Virus record (IMG/VR): IMGVR_UViG_3300031825_000054
Span: 1 to 33,576 of that record
Direction: 5' to 3' (one strand)
Source: a virus
Length of the DNA stretch: 33,576 nucleotides
The position numbers and the translations under genes are program-made. The notes under the pieces are model-generated. The model had not been told where the DNA came from. It worked only from the letters and a program-made list of their open reading frames with translations, and did no database searches. Positions 23,212-29,417 of the stretch are shown piece by piece (the stretch's first letter is position 1; the number at the start of each line of letters is the position of its first letter).

Positions 23212-23535
23212 ATGGTGTGGTCGTCACTGGAAGTCGCCGCCATCTGGATTCCCCCCGACCTCGATCCCCTTGAACCCCACGTCATGGCCTGCCTGCACCA
23301 CGTCCGGCGCTGCCGCTACGAGTTGCTTGGGGTCATCACCGCCGCCCCGTGGGACGACGTCGGGCAGTTGATGGCCGCTGGGAAGGTCGACGTCGTGGTC
23401 GTCTCCGACCCGGACCACCTTCCGGCCGACCGGAGGCCCCGCCTCGAAATCGCCGGCGCGCACATGCTGCCGCCCCCACCGGACGCGCTGCACGTTGCGC
23501 CTGCCCGCCGCCGGCCCCGACGTCGCCGCATCTGA
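23212..23535 (+). CDS. Second small Rossmann-like protein
   Basis: 107 residues from ATG 23212; TTG 23179, with GGAG five bases upstream, is a possible longer start. The protein has MACLHHVRRCRYELLGVIT, DVGQLMAAGKVDVVVVSDPDHLP and an Arg-rich end (PARRRPRRRRI). This matches feature by feature the protein encoded on the minus strand at 21684-22010, suggesting distant paralogues. The alpha/beta order and acidic DPD loop recall resolvase-like folds, but no catalytic serine is placed as in active recombinases. A perfect terminator follows seven bases after the stop. The 113 bases 23099-23211 hold no gene I can support. Confidence 0.6.
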   Translation: MVWSSLEVAAIWIPPDLDPLEPHVMACLHHVRRCRYELLGVITAAPWDDVGQLMAAGKVDVVVVSDPDHLPADRRPRLEIAGAHMLPPPPDALHVAPARRRPRRRRI

Positions 23536-23541
23536 CACGAC

Positions 23542-23575
23542 GATGCGCCCCGCCCGAACCCGGGCGGGGCGCATC
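23542..23575. terminator. Bidirectional hairpin terminator
   Basis: Perfect 15-bp inverted repeat GATGCGCCCCGCCCG (23542-23556) and CGGGCGGGGCGCATC (23561-23575) with a 4-base loop, between convergent genes ending at 23535 (plus) and 23589 (minus). Strength and position support termination of both. Minus-strand readers would come from the integrase operon. Confidence 0.85.
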
Positions 23576-23588
23576 CATTGGTATCACG

Positions 23589-23771
23589 CTATCCGGCCCA
23601 GGGCGGGCACGGCCGGTCGTACGCGGTGCATGCCGGCGCGGACGGCGCCAGCGGCGGCGGCGTGGCCGGCTGGCCCTGCGCGGGGCAGCCCGCGAGGACG
23701 TAGACCGCGGTAACCAGGACGCCGGCGAGCACGACCGTCAGCAGCACGAAACGCTGCCTGAGGCTGATCAT
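23589..23771 (-). CDS. Small lipoprotein coupled to the integrase gene
   Basis: 60 residues from ATG 23771, overlapping the integrase stop (ATGA). A strong Shine-Dalgarno GGGGAGGTGAT lies just upstream, on a 4-bp hairpin. Residues 1-28 are a basic start then a hydrophobic helix, ending in a lipobox LAGC with C29; the rest is Pro/Ala-rich (GQPATPPPLAPSAPACTAY, then DRPCPPWAG) with two more Cys. This predicts an envelope-anchored lipoprotein. Placement after an integrase is odd; it may be a lysogenic-conversion gene or a remnant. A TM-anchored rather than lipidated protein is possible. Confidence 0.65.
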   Translation of the reverse strand: MISLRQRFVLLTVVLAGVLVTAVYVLAGCPAQGQPATPPPLAPSAPACTAYDRPCPPWAG

Positions 23772-24619
23772 GTGGGATCACCTCCCCTCGACGGCGGGGG
23801 CGGCAGCGCCCGCACGGCGGCGGTCGCCTTGTCGCTGACCGTGGCCACGTAGATCGACGTGGTGTCCGGCGACGAGTGGCCGAGCAGTTCCTGCGTCATG
23901 CGCAGGTCGCCGCCGCCGGCGTCGTTGACGTTGGTGCCGTACCAGTGGCGCAGCCGGTGCATGGTCACGTCCTGGTGGCCGAGCCGGCACAGATGACGGT
24001 TGCCGCGGTCGCTGACCGCTTCGGCGGTCGCGCCGCCGGCGATGAGACCGGCGGGCAGGTCCCGCACGGCGTCCCACACCGCAGGGTGGGTGGGGATCCG
24101 CCGCGACTTGCCGCCCTTGCCGTTGACGAAGGTGACCGTCTCGTACACGTCGCCGCGGTCGAGCTCGGCGATCTCGCAGCAGCGCATCCCCTGGTAGGCG
24201 GCGATGAGGTACCACAGCCAGTAGGGGTCGGCGGCCCGGGCGAGGATGTCGTGGTGCTGCGCGGCGGTGATCGGCCGTGGCCGGCCCTTCTCCACCCGGA
24301 CGCCGGGCAGCCGGCGGGCCGGGTTCTGGTCAAGCCACGCGTTGTCGTCCAGGTCGTCGGGGTCGGGGCACGCCCAGGCGTAGAAGCCGACGATGGCCGC
24401 CCGGTACAGCTTCGACGCCTCCTTGGAGCGGTTGTCCGCCCAGATCCACGCGGTCAGTTCCTCTGGGTACGCGGACTCCAGTCCGTAGGGGAGTTCGCGG
24501 TCGGCGCGGGCCAGGATCTGCCGGTAGCTGTTGATCGTTTTCGGTCGGCGGCCGAGGATCCGCAGGTGGGTGGTGTAGTGGTCGATGAGGTCGGTGACCT
24601 CTCGCGCGGGCGCGGTCAC
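23768..24619 (-). CDS. int: Tyrosine-family site-specific integrase
   Basis: Catalyses integration into, and with a partner excision from, the host chromosome. 283 residues from GTG 24619, overlapping the previous stop. Residues 1-95 form the SAM-like core-binding domain (VTDLIDHYTTHLRILGRR, ASKLYRAAIVGFYAWA). The catalytic half shows the full set: R146 in AYQGMRCCEIAEL, a lysine in GKGGKSRR (K168/K171), H221-x-x-R224 in MHRLRHWYGT, H248 in ELLGHSSPDTT and nucleophile Y257 in TSIYVATV. There is no obvious arm-binding domain at the N-terminus, so it belongs to the shorter class. attP is not identified with certainty; palindromes at the repressor 3-prime end are candidates. Confidence 0.95.
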   Translation of the reverse strand: MTAPAREVTDLIDHYTTHLRILGRRPKTINSYRQILARADRELPYGLESAYPEELTAWIWADNRSKEASKLYRAAIVGFYAWACPDPDDLDDNAWLDQNPARRLPGVRVEKGRPRPITAAQHHDILARAADPYWLWYLIAAYQGMRCCEIAELDRGDVYETVTFVNGKGGKSRRIPTHPAVWDAVRDLPAGLIAGGATAEAVSDRGNRHLCRLGHQDVTMHRLRHWYGTNVNDAGGGDLRMTQELLGHSSPDTTSIYVATVSDKATAAVRALPPPPSRGGDPT

Positions 24620-24996
24620 CGCCGCCCCCGGCTGATCTCACCAGCCTCACCGGCTGCCGCCATGCCGGTGGCCGCCTGGTCTAGGTCATCGGCCGGCGCC
24701 GCCTGGCACTGCCCGGTGCCCCGTTGGACGGGCGGCGGCAGCTGCTCGGTCCGTCGGTGGATCTCGAGGCACGCGATGGCCTCGCGCAGGTAGTGGGCGA
24801 GCAGGTACGCCCCGGCCAGATCCTCATCGGCAAGGTCGGCCACGGCGTCGATCATCTTGTCCTCGCTGCTGAAGCGCAGGTTCCAGTCCCAGTCGATCGA
24901 CACGGCGCGGGCCAGCACGCCGCGGCCGGCGACAGACACGCGCCTCGCCGCCGTGGCGTCGGCCGTGCCAGCGGGAGTTCTCGGTACTGTGCGCAT
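24616..24996 (-). CDS. Hypothetical protein between repressor and integrase
   Basis: 126 residues from ATG 24996, with AGGAGG in the loop of a hairpin just upstream. A basic, Ala/Arg-rich N-terminus is followed by an apparently globular segment, IDWDWNLRFSSEDKMIDAVADL then LAGAYLLAHYLREAIACLEI, mainly helical. The remaining third is Gln/Pro/Ala-rich. I do not recognise the family. Its stop overlaps the integrase start (GTGA), so the two are probably translated together; an integration partner or recombination directionality factor is possible only by position. Confidence 0.65.
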   Translation of the reverse strand: MRTVPRTPAGTADATAARRVSVAGRGVLARAVSIDWDWNLRFSSEDKMIDAVADLADEDLAGAYLLAHYLREAIACLEIHRRTEQLPPPVQRGTGQCQAAPADDLDQAATGMAAAGEAGEISRGRR

Positions 24997-25000
24997 TGGG

Positions 25001-25018
25001 TCGGACCCTCCTGTCCGA
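25001..25018 (-). promoter_or_regulatory. SD-presenting leader hairpin, second copy
   Basis: On the minus strand, TCGGAC (25018-25013) and GTCCGA (25006-25001) pair around a loop that is exactly AGGAGG. The arm ends four bases before ATG 24996. CCTTGA precedes it, as at 22628-22645, where the arms differ yet remain complementary. Such covariation suggests an RNA or DNA element under selection. Confidence 0.6.
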
Positions 25019-25091
25019 TCAAGGCCCTCGGTGCGGCGTCGCGAGCGACCGCCTGAGGCCGACTACTGGTGGTGGGCGTGCCTGTTCGGAT

Positions 25092-25138
25092 CGTGCATCG
25101 ATGCACGTCAGCGGGGCATCGTCCGGCCGGCCGGACGA
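25092..25138. repeat. Two perfect palindromes at the 3-prime end of the repressor gene
   Basis: CGTGCATCGATGCACG (25092-25107, 16 bp) and TCGTCCGGCCGGCCGGACGA (25119-25138, 20 bp) are perfect palindromes 11 bases apart. The second lies within the last codons of the repressor gene; the first abuts its stop. Roles as an attachment-site component, a protein-binding site or a repressor-mRNA 3-prime end are all possible. Two perfect palindromes this close are unlikely to be accidental, though the GGCC core is favoured by base composition. Confidence 0.7.
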
Positions 25139-25548
25139 ATCCGACTCGGCCTGCGGCGACTCGACTGATCACCCGATGCCGGCCGCGTGGCCTCGTTAAC
25201 CGGTCGTCCCTTCGGCCGATCCGGCGCGCGCCGGCGTTCATCGGTGGCCCGGGTGGCGTCCGACATTGCCTGTTCAGCCATCACGTGAGAACGTGCGTTA
25301 ATCCGCGTCGCCTCCTGCGGCCACAGGGCCAGGGGGTCCACGCCGAGGACGTCGGCGATGCGCTGCAGGTCGTTCAGGTCGATGGTCTGGTCGCCACTGA
25401 GACGCCGTGACGTCCATGCTTCGCTGACCCCCAGCTGTCGTGCCAGCTTCGCTGCCGACATGCGCTGACGGCCCATTTCCGCGCGGATCTCGCGTGCTAC
25501 TTGCGCGCTGAGAGTGGGCTTCGCGGTGCCCACAGGCGTCGTCGTCAT
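25108..25548 (-). CDS. Immunity repressor, XRE/HTH type
   Basis: Probable lysogeny repressor. 146 residues from ATG 25548, apparently leaderless. Residues 14-75 form an XRE/Cro-C1 helix-turn-helix (IRAEMGRQRMSAAKLARQLG, SEAWTSRRLSG, LQRIADVLGVDPLAL). The remaining half is basic and disordered-looking (ERRRAPDRPKGRP, SSRRRPSRIRPAG) and has no peptidase domain, so LexA-type self-cleavage is not expected. The same IRAEM...SRRLxG...LGV layout occurs in the Cro-like protein encoded divergently at 25650. Integrase lies in the same direction downstream. Two palindromes sit at its 3-prime end. Confidence 0.85.
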   Translation of the reverse strand: MTTTPVGTAKPTLSAQVAREIRAEMGRQRMSAAKLARQLGVSEAWTSRRLSGDQTIDLNDLQRIADVLGVDPLALWPQEATRINARSHVMAEQAMSDATRATDERRRAPDRPKGRPVNEATRPASGDQSSRRRPSRIRPAGRTMPR

Positions 25549-25554
25549 GACCGC

Positions 25555-25583
25555 AGATTACCCGCGCAGTGAGTAAAAGTCAT
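25555..25583 (-). promoter_or_regulatory. Repressor promoter, apparently leaderless
   Basis: On the minus strand, -35 ATGACT (25583-25578) and -10 TAATCT (25560-25555) are 17 bases apart. The start would be about seven bases downstream at ATG 25548, so the mRNA has almost no leader and no Shine-Dalgarno. The spacer contains the imperfect TTACCCGCGCAGTGAGTAA repeat. Confidence 0.6.
25558..25576. promoter_or_regulatory. Imperfect operator (TTAC-N11-GTAA)
   Basis: Inverted half-sites TTAC (25558-25561) and GTAA (25573-25576) flank the spacer of the repressor promoter and overlap its -10. They share core bases with the perfect palindrome at 25622-25638, but the spacing is 11 instead of 7, so it may be a weaker or differently bound site. 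Confidence 0.45.
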
Positions 25584-25614
25584 GCCCCCATTCAAAGAAT
25601 CTTGTGCTGCATGC

Positions 25615-25643
25615 TTGACACCTTACGCTGAGCGTAAGACGCT
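25615..25643 (+). promoter_or_regulatory. Early promoter of the Cro-like gene, apparently leaderless
   Basis: TTGACA (25615-25620) is a consensus -35. A 17-base spacer leads to GACGCT (25638-25643), a weak -10 keeping the A2 and T6 positions. Transcription would start near ATG 25650, and no Shine-Dalgarno is present, matching the geometry of the divergent repressor promoter. The spacer contains the perfect TTAC-N7-GTAA operator. Confidence 0.6.
25622..25638. promoter_or_regulatory. Perfect 17-bp operator CTTACGCT-G-AGCGTAAG
   Basis: A perfect palindrome with one central base lies in the spacer of the Cro-like promoter. A further CTTAC at 25642-25646 pairs with the GTAAG inside this palindrome (25634-25638) at a 3-base gap, giving an overlapping second site. 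Binding by repressor or Cro-like protein would block transcription rightward. Identity of the bound protein is inferred. Confidence 0.75.
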
Positions 25644-25649
25644 TACGAC

Positions 25650-25877
25650 ATGGCGGAGAACCTTACCCACGCCGTGGCATCCGGCATCCGGGCCGAAATG
25701 GCCCGACGCGGCATCACCCAGCAGACCTTGGCCGGGCTGATCGACATGTCCCAGCAGTCGCTGTCTCGACGACTGCGCGGCGAGTACCCGTTTGACACCG
25801 CCGAGCTGGAGCGGATCGGTGCCGCCCTGGGCGTTCCCGTCGCGGAGTTCCTGCCGGTCGCGGAGAGGGTCGGGTGA
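25650..25877 (+). CDS. Cro-like XRE regulator
   Basis: 75-residue protein from ATG 25650, consisting almost solely of an XRE helix-turn-helix: VASGIRAEMARRGITQQTLAG, DMSQQSLSRRLRGEYP and ELERIGAALGVPVAEFLP. It lies divergently from the repressor gene, with operators between. Residues IRAEM, SRRLxG and LGV are shared with the repressor, so the two probably arose by duplication and now compete for the same operators. It is the first gene of the rightward early operon. The stop overlaps the next GTG. Confidence 0.85.
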   Translation: MAENLTHAVASGIRAEMARRGITQQTLAGLIDMSQQSLSRRLRGEYPFDTAELERIGAALGVPVAEFLPVAERVG

Positions 25878-26023
25878 GCCCCTTCCCCTGGTCGAAACCG
25901 ACCAGCGCGCCCCGGCCGGCGACGGTCCCGAAACCGCGGAACCCCGGCAAGCCGCCGAAGCCGGCCAAGCCGAAGCCGAGCAAGCCAACAAAGAGCACGA
26001 ACCCGATCCCACGGAGGGGATGA
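25874..26023 (+). CDS. Lys/Pro-rich mini-protein
   Basis: 49 residues from GTG 25874, overlapping the Cro-like stop (GTGA), with GAGAGG four bases upstream. The sequence begins SPFPWSKPTSAPRPA and is dominated by KP repeats (NPGKPPKPAKPKPSKPTKST), ending PIPRRG. It is strongly cationic and predicted to be unfolded or polyproline-like. Third codon positions are mostly G or C, which supports coding. Not recognised. It may bind nucleic acid or a host protein such as an SH3-like or membrane partner; no evidence decides. Confidence 0.5.
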   Translation: MSPFPWSKPTSAPRPATVPKPRNPGKPPKPAKPKPSKPTKSTNPIPRRG

Positions 26024-26029
26024 CTGGAG

Positions 26030-27241
26030 ATGACCGACACCCTGCGACACAGCGACCTCGCCACCCTCGCGGCGGCCCTCAACGACCAGCGCACCCGCGC
26101 GCTGGACCTGGTGATACCCGCCCGGGAGATGACCTTCGACGGCGGCGCGCTGCGCCTGCGCGACGTGTCCCCGGTCCTGACCGACGACGGGGTCACCGAC
26201 GCCAACGGCCGGTACGTGCCGACCGGCGTCGGTGACGAGGGGATCGCCGACAAGCTGGGCATCCCGCTGAAGTACGTGCGGCGGCTGCGTACCGAGGCCC
26301 CGGACCTGTACGACGCGAACGTCAACGGCTGGCTGTCCCGCGACTCCGGCTCCTACCTTGTGCGGCTCCTGCGCGGCGACGCCGAGACGGTCGAGTCCCG
26401 GGGCGTGCTGCGCGCGTTCCTCAGTGACCGGTACCGCACCATCGACAACTTCGACGTGCTGCTCGCCGCCCTCGACGGGATGCGCCGCCACGGCTGGGGC
26501 GAGCCGGGCTCCGACATGCCGCACATCAGCGCGGACCTGACCGACCGGCGCATGTACGTGCGGGTCACCCACCCCGGCATCGCGGCGTACGCCCCCGATC
26601 TGCTGAAGGGCTACCGGTCCCCGTGGGGCGGGCAGGACGTCGGCAACGGCTGGACGCCAGAGCGGGTCGCCGCAGCGGCCGGCGGTGAGGGCCAGGCCAT
26701 CCCCGCCGGCGAAGAGCCGATCGTGTTCGCCGGCTTCGTCATCAGCAACAGCGAGACGGGCGGGGGCGCGTTCTCCATCACCCCCCGCCTGGTCGTCAAG
26801 GTCTGCAACAACGGCCTGACGATCACCGCCGACGCGCTGCGTGAGGTCCACATCGGCGGCCGACTCGACGCCGGCGTCATCCGCTGGTCCGAGACCACCC
26901 AGCGCAAGGCCCTCGACCTGGTGACGGCGCAGACCGCCGACGCGGTCGCGACGTTCCTCGACACCGACTACGTCAAGGCAAAGGTCGCCGAGCTGGAGGA
27001 AGCGGCCGGCGCGCCGGTCAAGGACCCGCAGGGCGTCATCACCACGGTCAGCAAGAAGCTCGGCTTCACCGAGGCGCAGCAGCAGAACATCTTGTCCTGC
27101 TTCATCGCCGGTGGGCAGCTCTCCGCTGGCGGGGTGATGCACGCGGTGACCGCCGCCGCGCAGCTCGCCGACGGGGACACCGCCTGGGACATGGAGGCCG
27201 CCGCGCTGCCGGCCCTCGCGCTGGCCGCCGCCTCCCGCTAG
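26030..27241 (+). CDS. DUF932-type phage/plasmid protein
   Basis: 403 residues from ATG 26030, with GGAGGGG ten bases upstream. The pattern REMTFDGGALRLRDVSPVL, DKLGIPLKYVRRLRTEAPDL, LLRGDAETVESRGVLRAFL, SDRYRTIDNFDVLLAALDGM and NSETGGGAFSITPRLVVKVCNNGL matches the DUF932 family (TIGR03299-like) found in phages and plasmids. Its molecular function is not established. A helix-rich C-terminus ends the protein. It is early and within the rightward operon, followed by a nested-hairpin element. The only internal Cys that stand out are CNN and SCF. Confidence 0.85.
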   Translation: MTDTLRHSDLATLAAALNDQRTRALDLVIPAREMTFDGGALRLRDVSPVLTDDGVTDANGRYVPTGVGDEGIADKLGIPLKYVRRLRTEAPDLYDANVNGWLSRDSGSYLVRLLRGDAETVESRGVLRAFLSDRYRTIDNFDVLLAALDGMRRHGWGEPGSDMPHISADLTDRRMYVRVTHPGIAAYAPDLLKGYRSPWGGQDVGNGWTPERVAAAAGGEGQAIPAGEEPIVFAGFVISNSETGGGAFSITPRLVVKVCNNGLTITADALREVHIGGRLDAGVIRWSETTQRKALDLVTAQTADAVATFLDTDYVKAKVAELEEAAGAPVKDPQGVITTVSKKLGFTEAQQQNILSCFIAGGQLSAGGVMHAVTAAAQLADGDTAWDMEAAALPALALAAASR

Positions 27242-27258
27242 ATCCCCCTCCCCCCGAA

Positions 27259-27329
27259 GGGGTGCCGGCGGTGCCGCTCTCCCGCTGTCCCGGGCAGCGG
27301 ACGGGGCGGACCCCCACCGCCGGCACCCC
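27259..27329 (+). repeat. Nested hairpin element between early genes
   Basis: Outer arms GGGGTGCCGGCGGT (27259-27272) and ACCGCCGGCACCCC (27316-27329) form a perfect 14-bp stem. Inside, CCGCTG (27282-27287) and CAGCGG (27295-27300) form a second hairpin. It fills the 121-base gap between the DUF932 and HTH genes. It could be a terminator, RNase site or structured leader. A similar nested element follows the next gene. Confidence 0.7.
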
Positions 27330-27362
27330 ACCAAACCTCCCCGCGAAGGACGTGAGCCAGAG

Positions 27363-29333
27363 ATGACCAAGGTCGCCCCCGCCGAGATCGTGTTCGGGCA
27401 GCTGCCCGGCCCGACAGAGGAACCGATCAGCCCCGCCCTGCTTGCCGAGGTGACCGGCATGGGCTATTCCACCGTCACCCGCCACCTGCGTGCCCTGGCC
27501 AGTGCGGGCCGCGCCGACAAGGTGGACCCGATCGAGCGCGGCGCCCCGGTGCTGTGGTTCCGCACCAGCGCGGACGCCGCCGGCTCGACCCCGAAGACCC
27601 CGGCCCGTCAGGACAGGTCCCGACCGACCGCTGCCGCCCACCCTGACGGGCCGGCCCCCACGGCCGCCAGCGTCGGAGATCCTCCGCTGGCGGATGAAGC
27701 GGACGTCGACGCTGAGGCCCGTCGACCCGGCAATGCCGGTGGTGGCCCCGTCGACCACGCCGCTCCAGCCCCGGCGGCGTCCACCGACGCCGTGGACGCC
27801 GCCGGGGTAACCCCCGACCACCCGCAGTCGCGAGCGGGTGAACCGGCCGACGCCCGGCCGGACACCGAGACGCAGGCCACCGACCCCCGGCCTGCGCCGG
27901 TAGCCGACGCGGAGGTTCGCGGCTCCGCCGAGGCAGGCGAGCCGGCCGGGCCGGCGGTGGTACTTCCCCCGCCGCCGGCCCAGCCGGACCCCGACCGCCA
28001 CGTCTGGATGGCCGCCGAGCGGCGCGGCCTGGAGTTCCACCGCATCGCCCGCTGGCCCGGGCCCAGCGACGACGGCCGGACGGGATGCGACCGGTCGATG
28101 CGCACCGGCGACATCTACAGCCGCGACCAGGCGACCAACGTGATGGAGGGCAAGCCGTGCCGCCGCTGCTGGCCGGCCGATGACCCGCGCCCGGTGTCGG
28201 CCGCGCCCGCGTCCGGCGGTGTCGCCGACGTCGCCGAGTGGATGCAGTCGGCCCGCCCGGCCACGCCCCTGCCCGCGCTGCTGGACGCCGCGCCGCCGGA
28301 CCGGCTGACCGAGGCCGAGGCCCGCCAGCTGACCGCCGAGATCCGCGCCCGGGTCACCGACCTGCTGCCGCTGATCAAGCAGGCATTCCGGCGGCGCGCC
28401 GACCTGGCGCTGGGCTACCCGTCGTGGGCGGCGTACTGCGACGCCGAGCTGGCCGGGCTGCGGATGCCGCTGGAGGAGCGGCAGCAGGCGACAGCGGCGC
28501 TGCACGCGGAGGGCATGTCCACCCGGGCGATCGCCGGTGCGCTGGGCACCTCCGACGCCACCGTCCGCCGCGACCTGCGCGAGGCAGGCGCGACGGATGA
28601 CGCACCAGGGCGAGTGGTCGGGCTGGACGGCAAGCAGTACGCGTCCAGCCGACCGAAGACGGCTGCCGAGGTTGGCGACCTTGCCTCGGCAGATGCGGGC
28701 GGTGAGGGGCTGTCCTCCAGCAGCCCTGCCGGAGCCGCCGCAGCCCCGGTCGCGCCTGCGGGGGCGGGCGCGACCGGGGTCACCCGCAACTGCTACTGCC
28801 CCAACAACTCGGAGCAGTGCCCGGTCTGCAACCCGCATGAGCACGACTCGGCCGACTGCGCCGACATGACGGCCGCCGAGGGCTCACGCAGTCCGGCCCC
28901 GGCGGATGGGGTGGATGGTCCGGCGGGTGGGGGACAAGCCCCGCCGGACTCGGCAACCACCCCAGCCCCCTCCCCGGCCGGGCCGGGCGGGGAGGGGGTA
29001 ACCCCCACCGACCCGTACATCCAGGATCCGGCCGAGCGGGCCGCCTGGGTCGCGGAGAACGCGTCGCCATACGTGCGGGTGATCGAGGGAGAGGCCGTGG
29101 AGACGGCCGTCGACCCGCACGACCCGGGGCCCGTGCCCGAGCCCCCCGCCCTCGACCCCGCGGTCCGCGACCGGATCGAGAACGCCCTCAACCAGGTCGA
29201 GATGCACATCGGCGACCTGGCCACCTGGCTCTACCAGGCCGGCACCCACGGACCCACCTGGATCCACGCGGTGCGCACCCAGCGGCACTCGCTCGACCAG
29301 CTCATCCGCCGACTCGACCAGGTCGACGGCTAA
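27363..29333 (+). CDS. Large modular regulatory or replication-associated protein (two HTH regions, Cys motifs)
   Basis: 656 residues from ATG 27363. Residues 1-70 carry a winged HTH (PISPALLAEVTGMGYSTVTR, HLRALASAGRADKVD), followed by a 150-residue disordered Pro/Ala/Asp linker. A Cys motif (CDRSM, then CRRCWP) lies around 243-271. Residues 325-425 include a helical segment and a second HTH (GMSTRAIAGALGTSDATVRR), then the sequence RVVGLDGKQYASSRP, found in actinobacterial ParB- and replication-associated proteins. A third Cys cluster (CYCPNNSEQCPVCNPHEH) lies near 478-495. The C-terminal 60 residues are helical. Lacks an obvious ATPase or nuclease motif. Function inferred to be DNA binding. 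Confidence 0.75.
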   Translation: MTKVAPAEIVFGQLPGPTEEPISPALLAEVTGMGYSTVTRHLRALASAGRADKVDPIERGAPVLWFRTSADAAGSTPKTPARQDRSRPTAAAHPDGPAPTAASVGDPPLADEADVDAEARRPGNAGGGPVDHAAPAPAASTDAVDAAGVTPDHPQSRAGEPADARPDTETQATDPRPAPVADAEVRGSAEAGEPAGPAVVLPPPPAQPDPDRHVWMAAERRGLEFHRIARWPGPSDDGRTGCDRSMRTGDIYSRDQATNVMEGKPCRRCWPADDPRPVSAAPASGGVADVAEWMQSARPATPLPALLDAAPPDRLTEAEARQLTAEIRARVTDLLPLIKQAFRRRADLALGYPSWAAYCDAELAGLRMPLEERQQATAALHAEGMSTRAIAGALGTSDATVRRDLREAGATDDAPGRVVGLDGKQYASSRPKTAAEVGDLASADAGGEGLSSSSPAGAAAAPVAPAGAGATGVTRNCYCPNNSEQCPVCNPHEHDSADCADMTAAEGSRSPAPADGVDGPAGGGQAPPDSATTPAPSPAGPGGEGVTPTDPYIQDPAERAAWVAENASPYVRVIEGEAVETAVDPHDPGPVPEPPALDPAVRDRIENALNQVEMHIGDLATWLYQAGTHGPTWIHAVRTQRHSLDQLIRRLDQVDG

Positions 29334-29338
29334 TGGCC

Positions 29339-29385
29339 CCGGGGTGGGCGTCCGCCGAGCTGGAATCTCCAGGCGCCCACCCCGG
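29339..29385 (+). repeat. Second nested hairpin element
   Basis: Outer arms CCGGGGTGGGCG (29339-29350) and CGCCCACCCCGG (29374-29385) pair perfectly over 12 bp, with an inner stem CTGGA (29360-29364) and TCCAG (29368-29372). It lies in the gap after the HTH gene and mirrors the element at 27259-27329. Confidence 0.7.
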
Positions 29386-29417
29386 CCTCAACCGAAGAGA
29401 CCGGGAGGCATCCTCTC

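Noticed and set aside
23121-25091. Direct repeat GCCTGTTCGGAT at 23121-23132 and 25080-25091, considered as attachment or arm sites
   Set aside because: A 12-base match is expected by chance several times in 33 kb of biased DNA; no further similarity around it.
25185-25205. Possible tRNA-like anticodon arm (CTCGTTAACCGG) in the repressor 3-prime part
   Set aside because: No acceptor, D- or T-arm matches could be built around it.
24852-25241. Minus-strand frame overlapping the 3-prime end of the repressor
   Set aside because: No Shine-Dalgarno, Arg-rich shadow composition, and it crosses the repressor stop and the leader hairpin.
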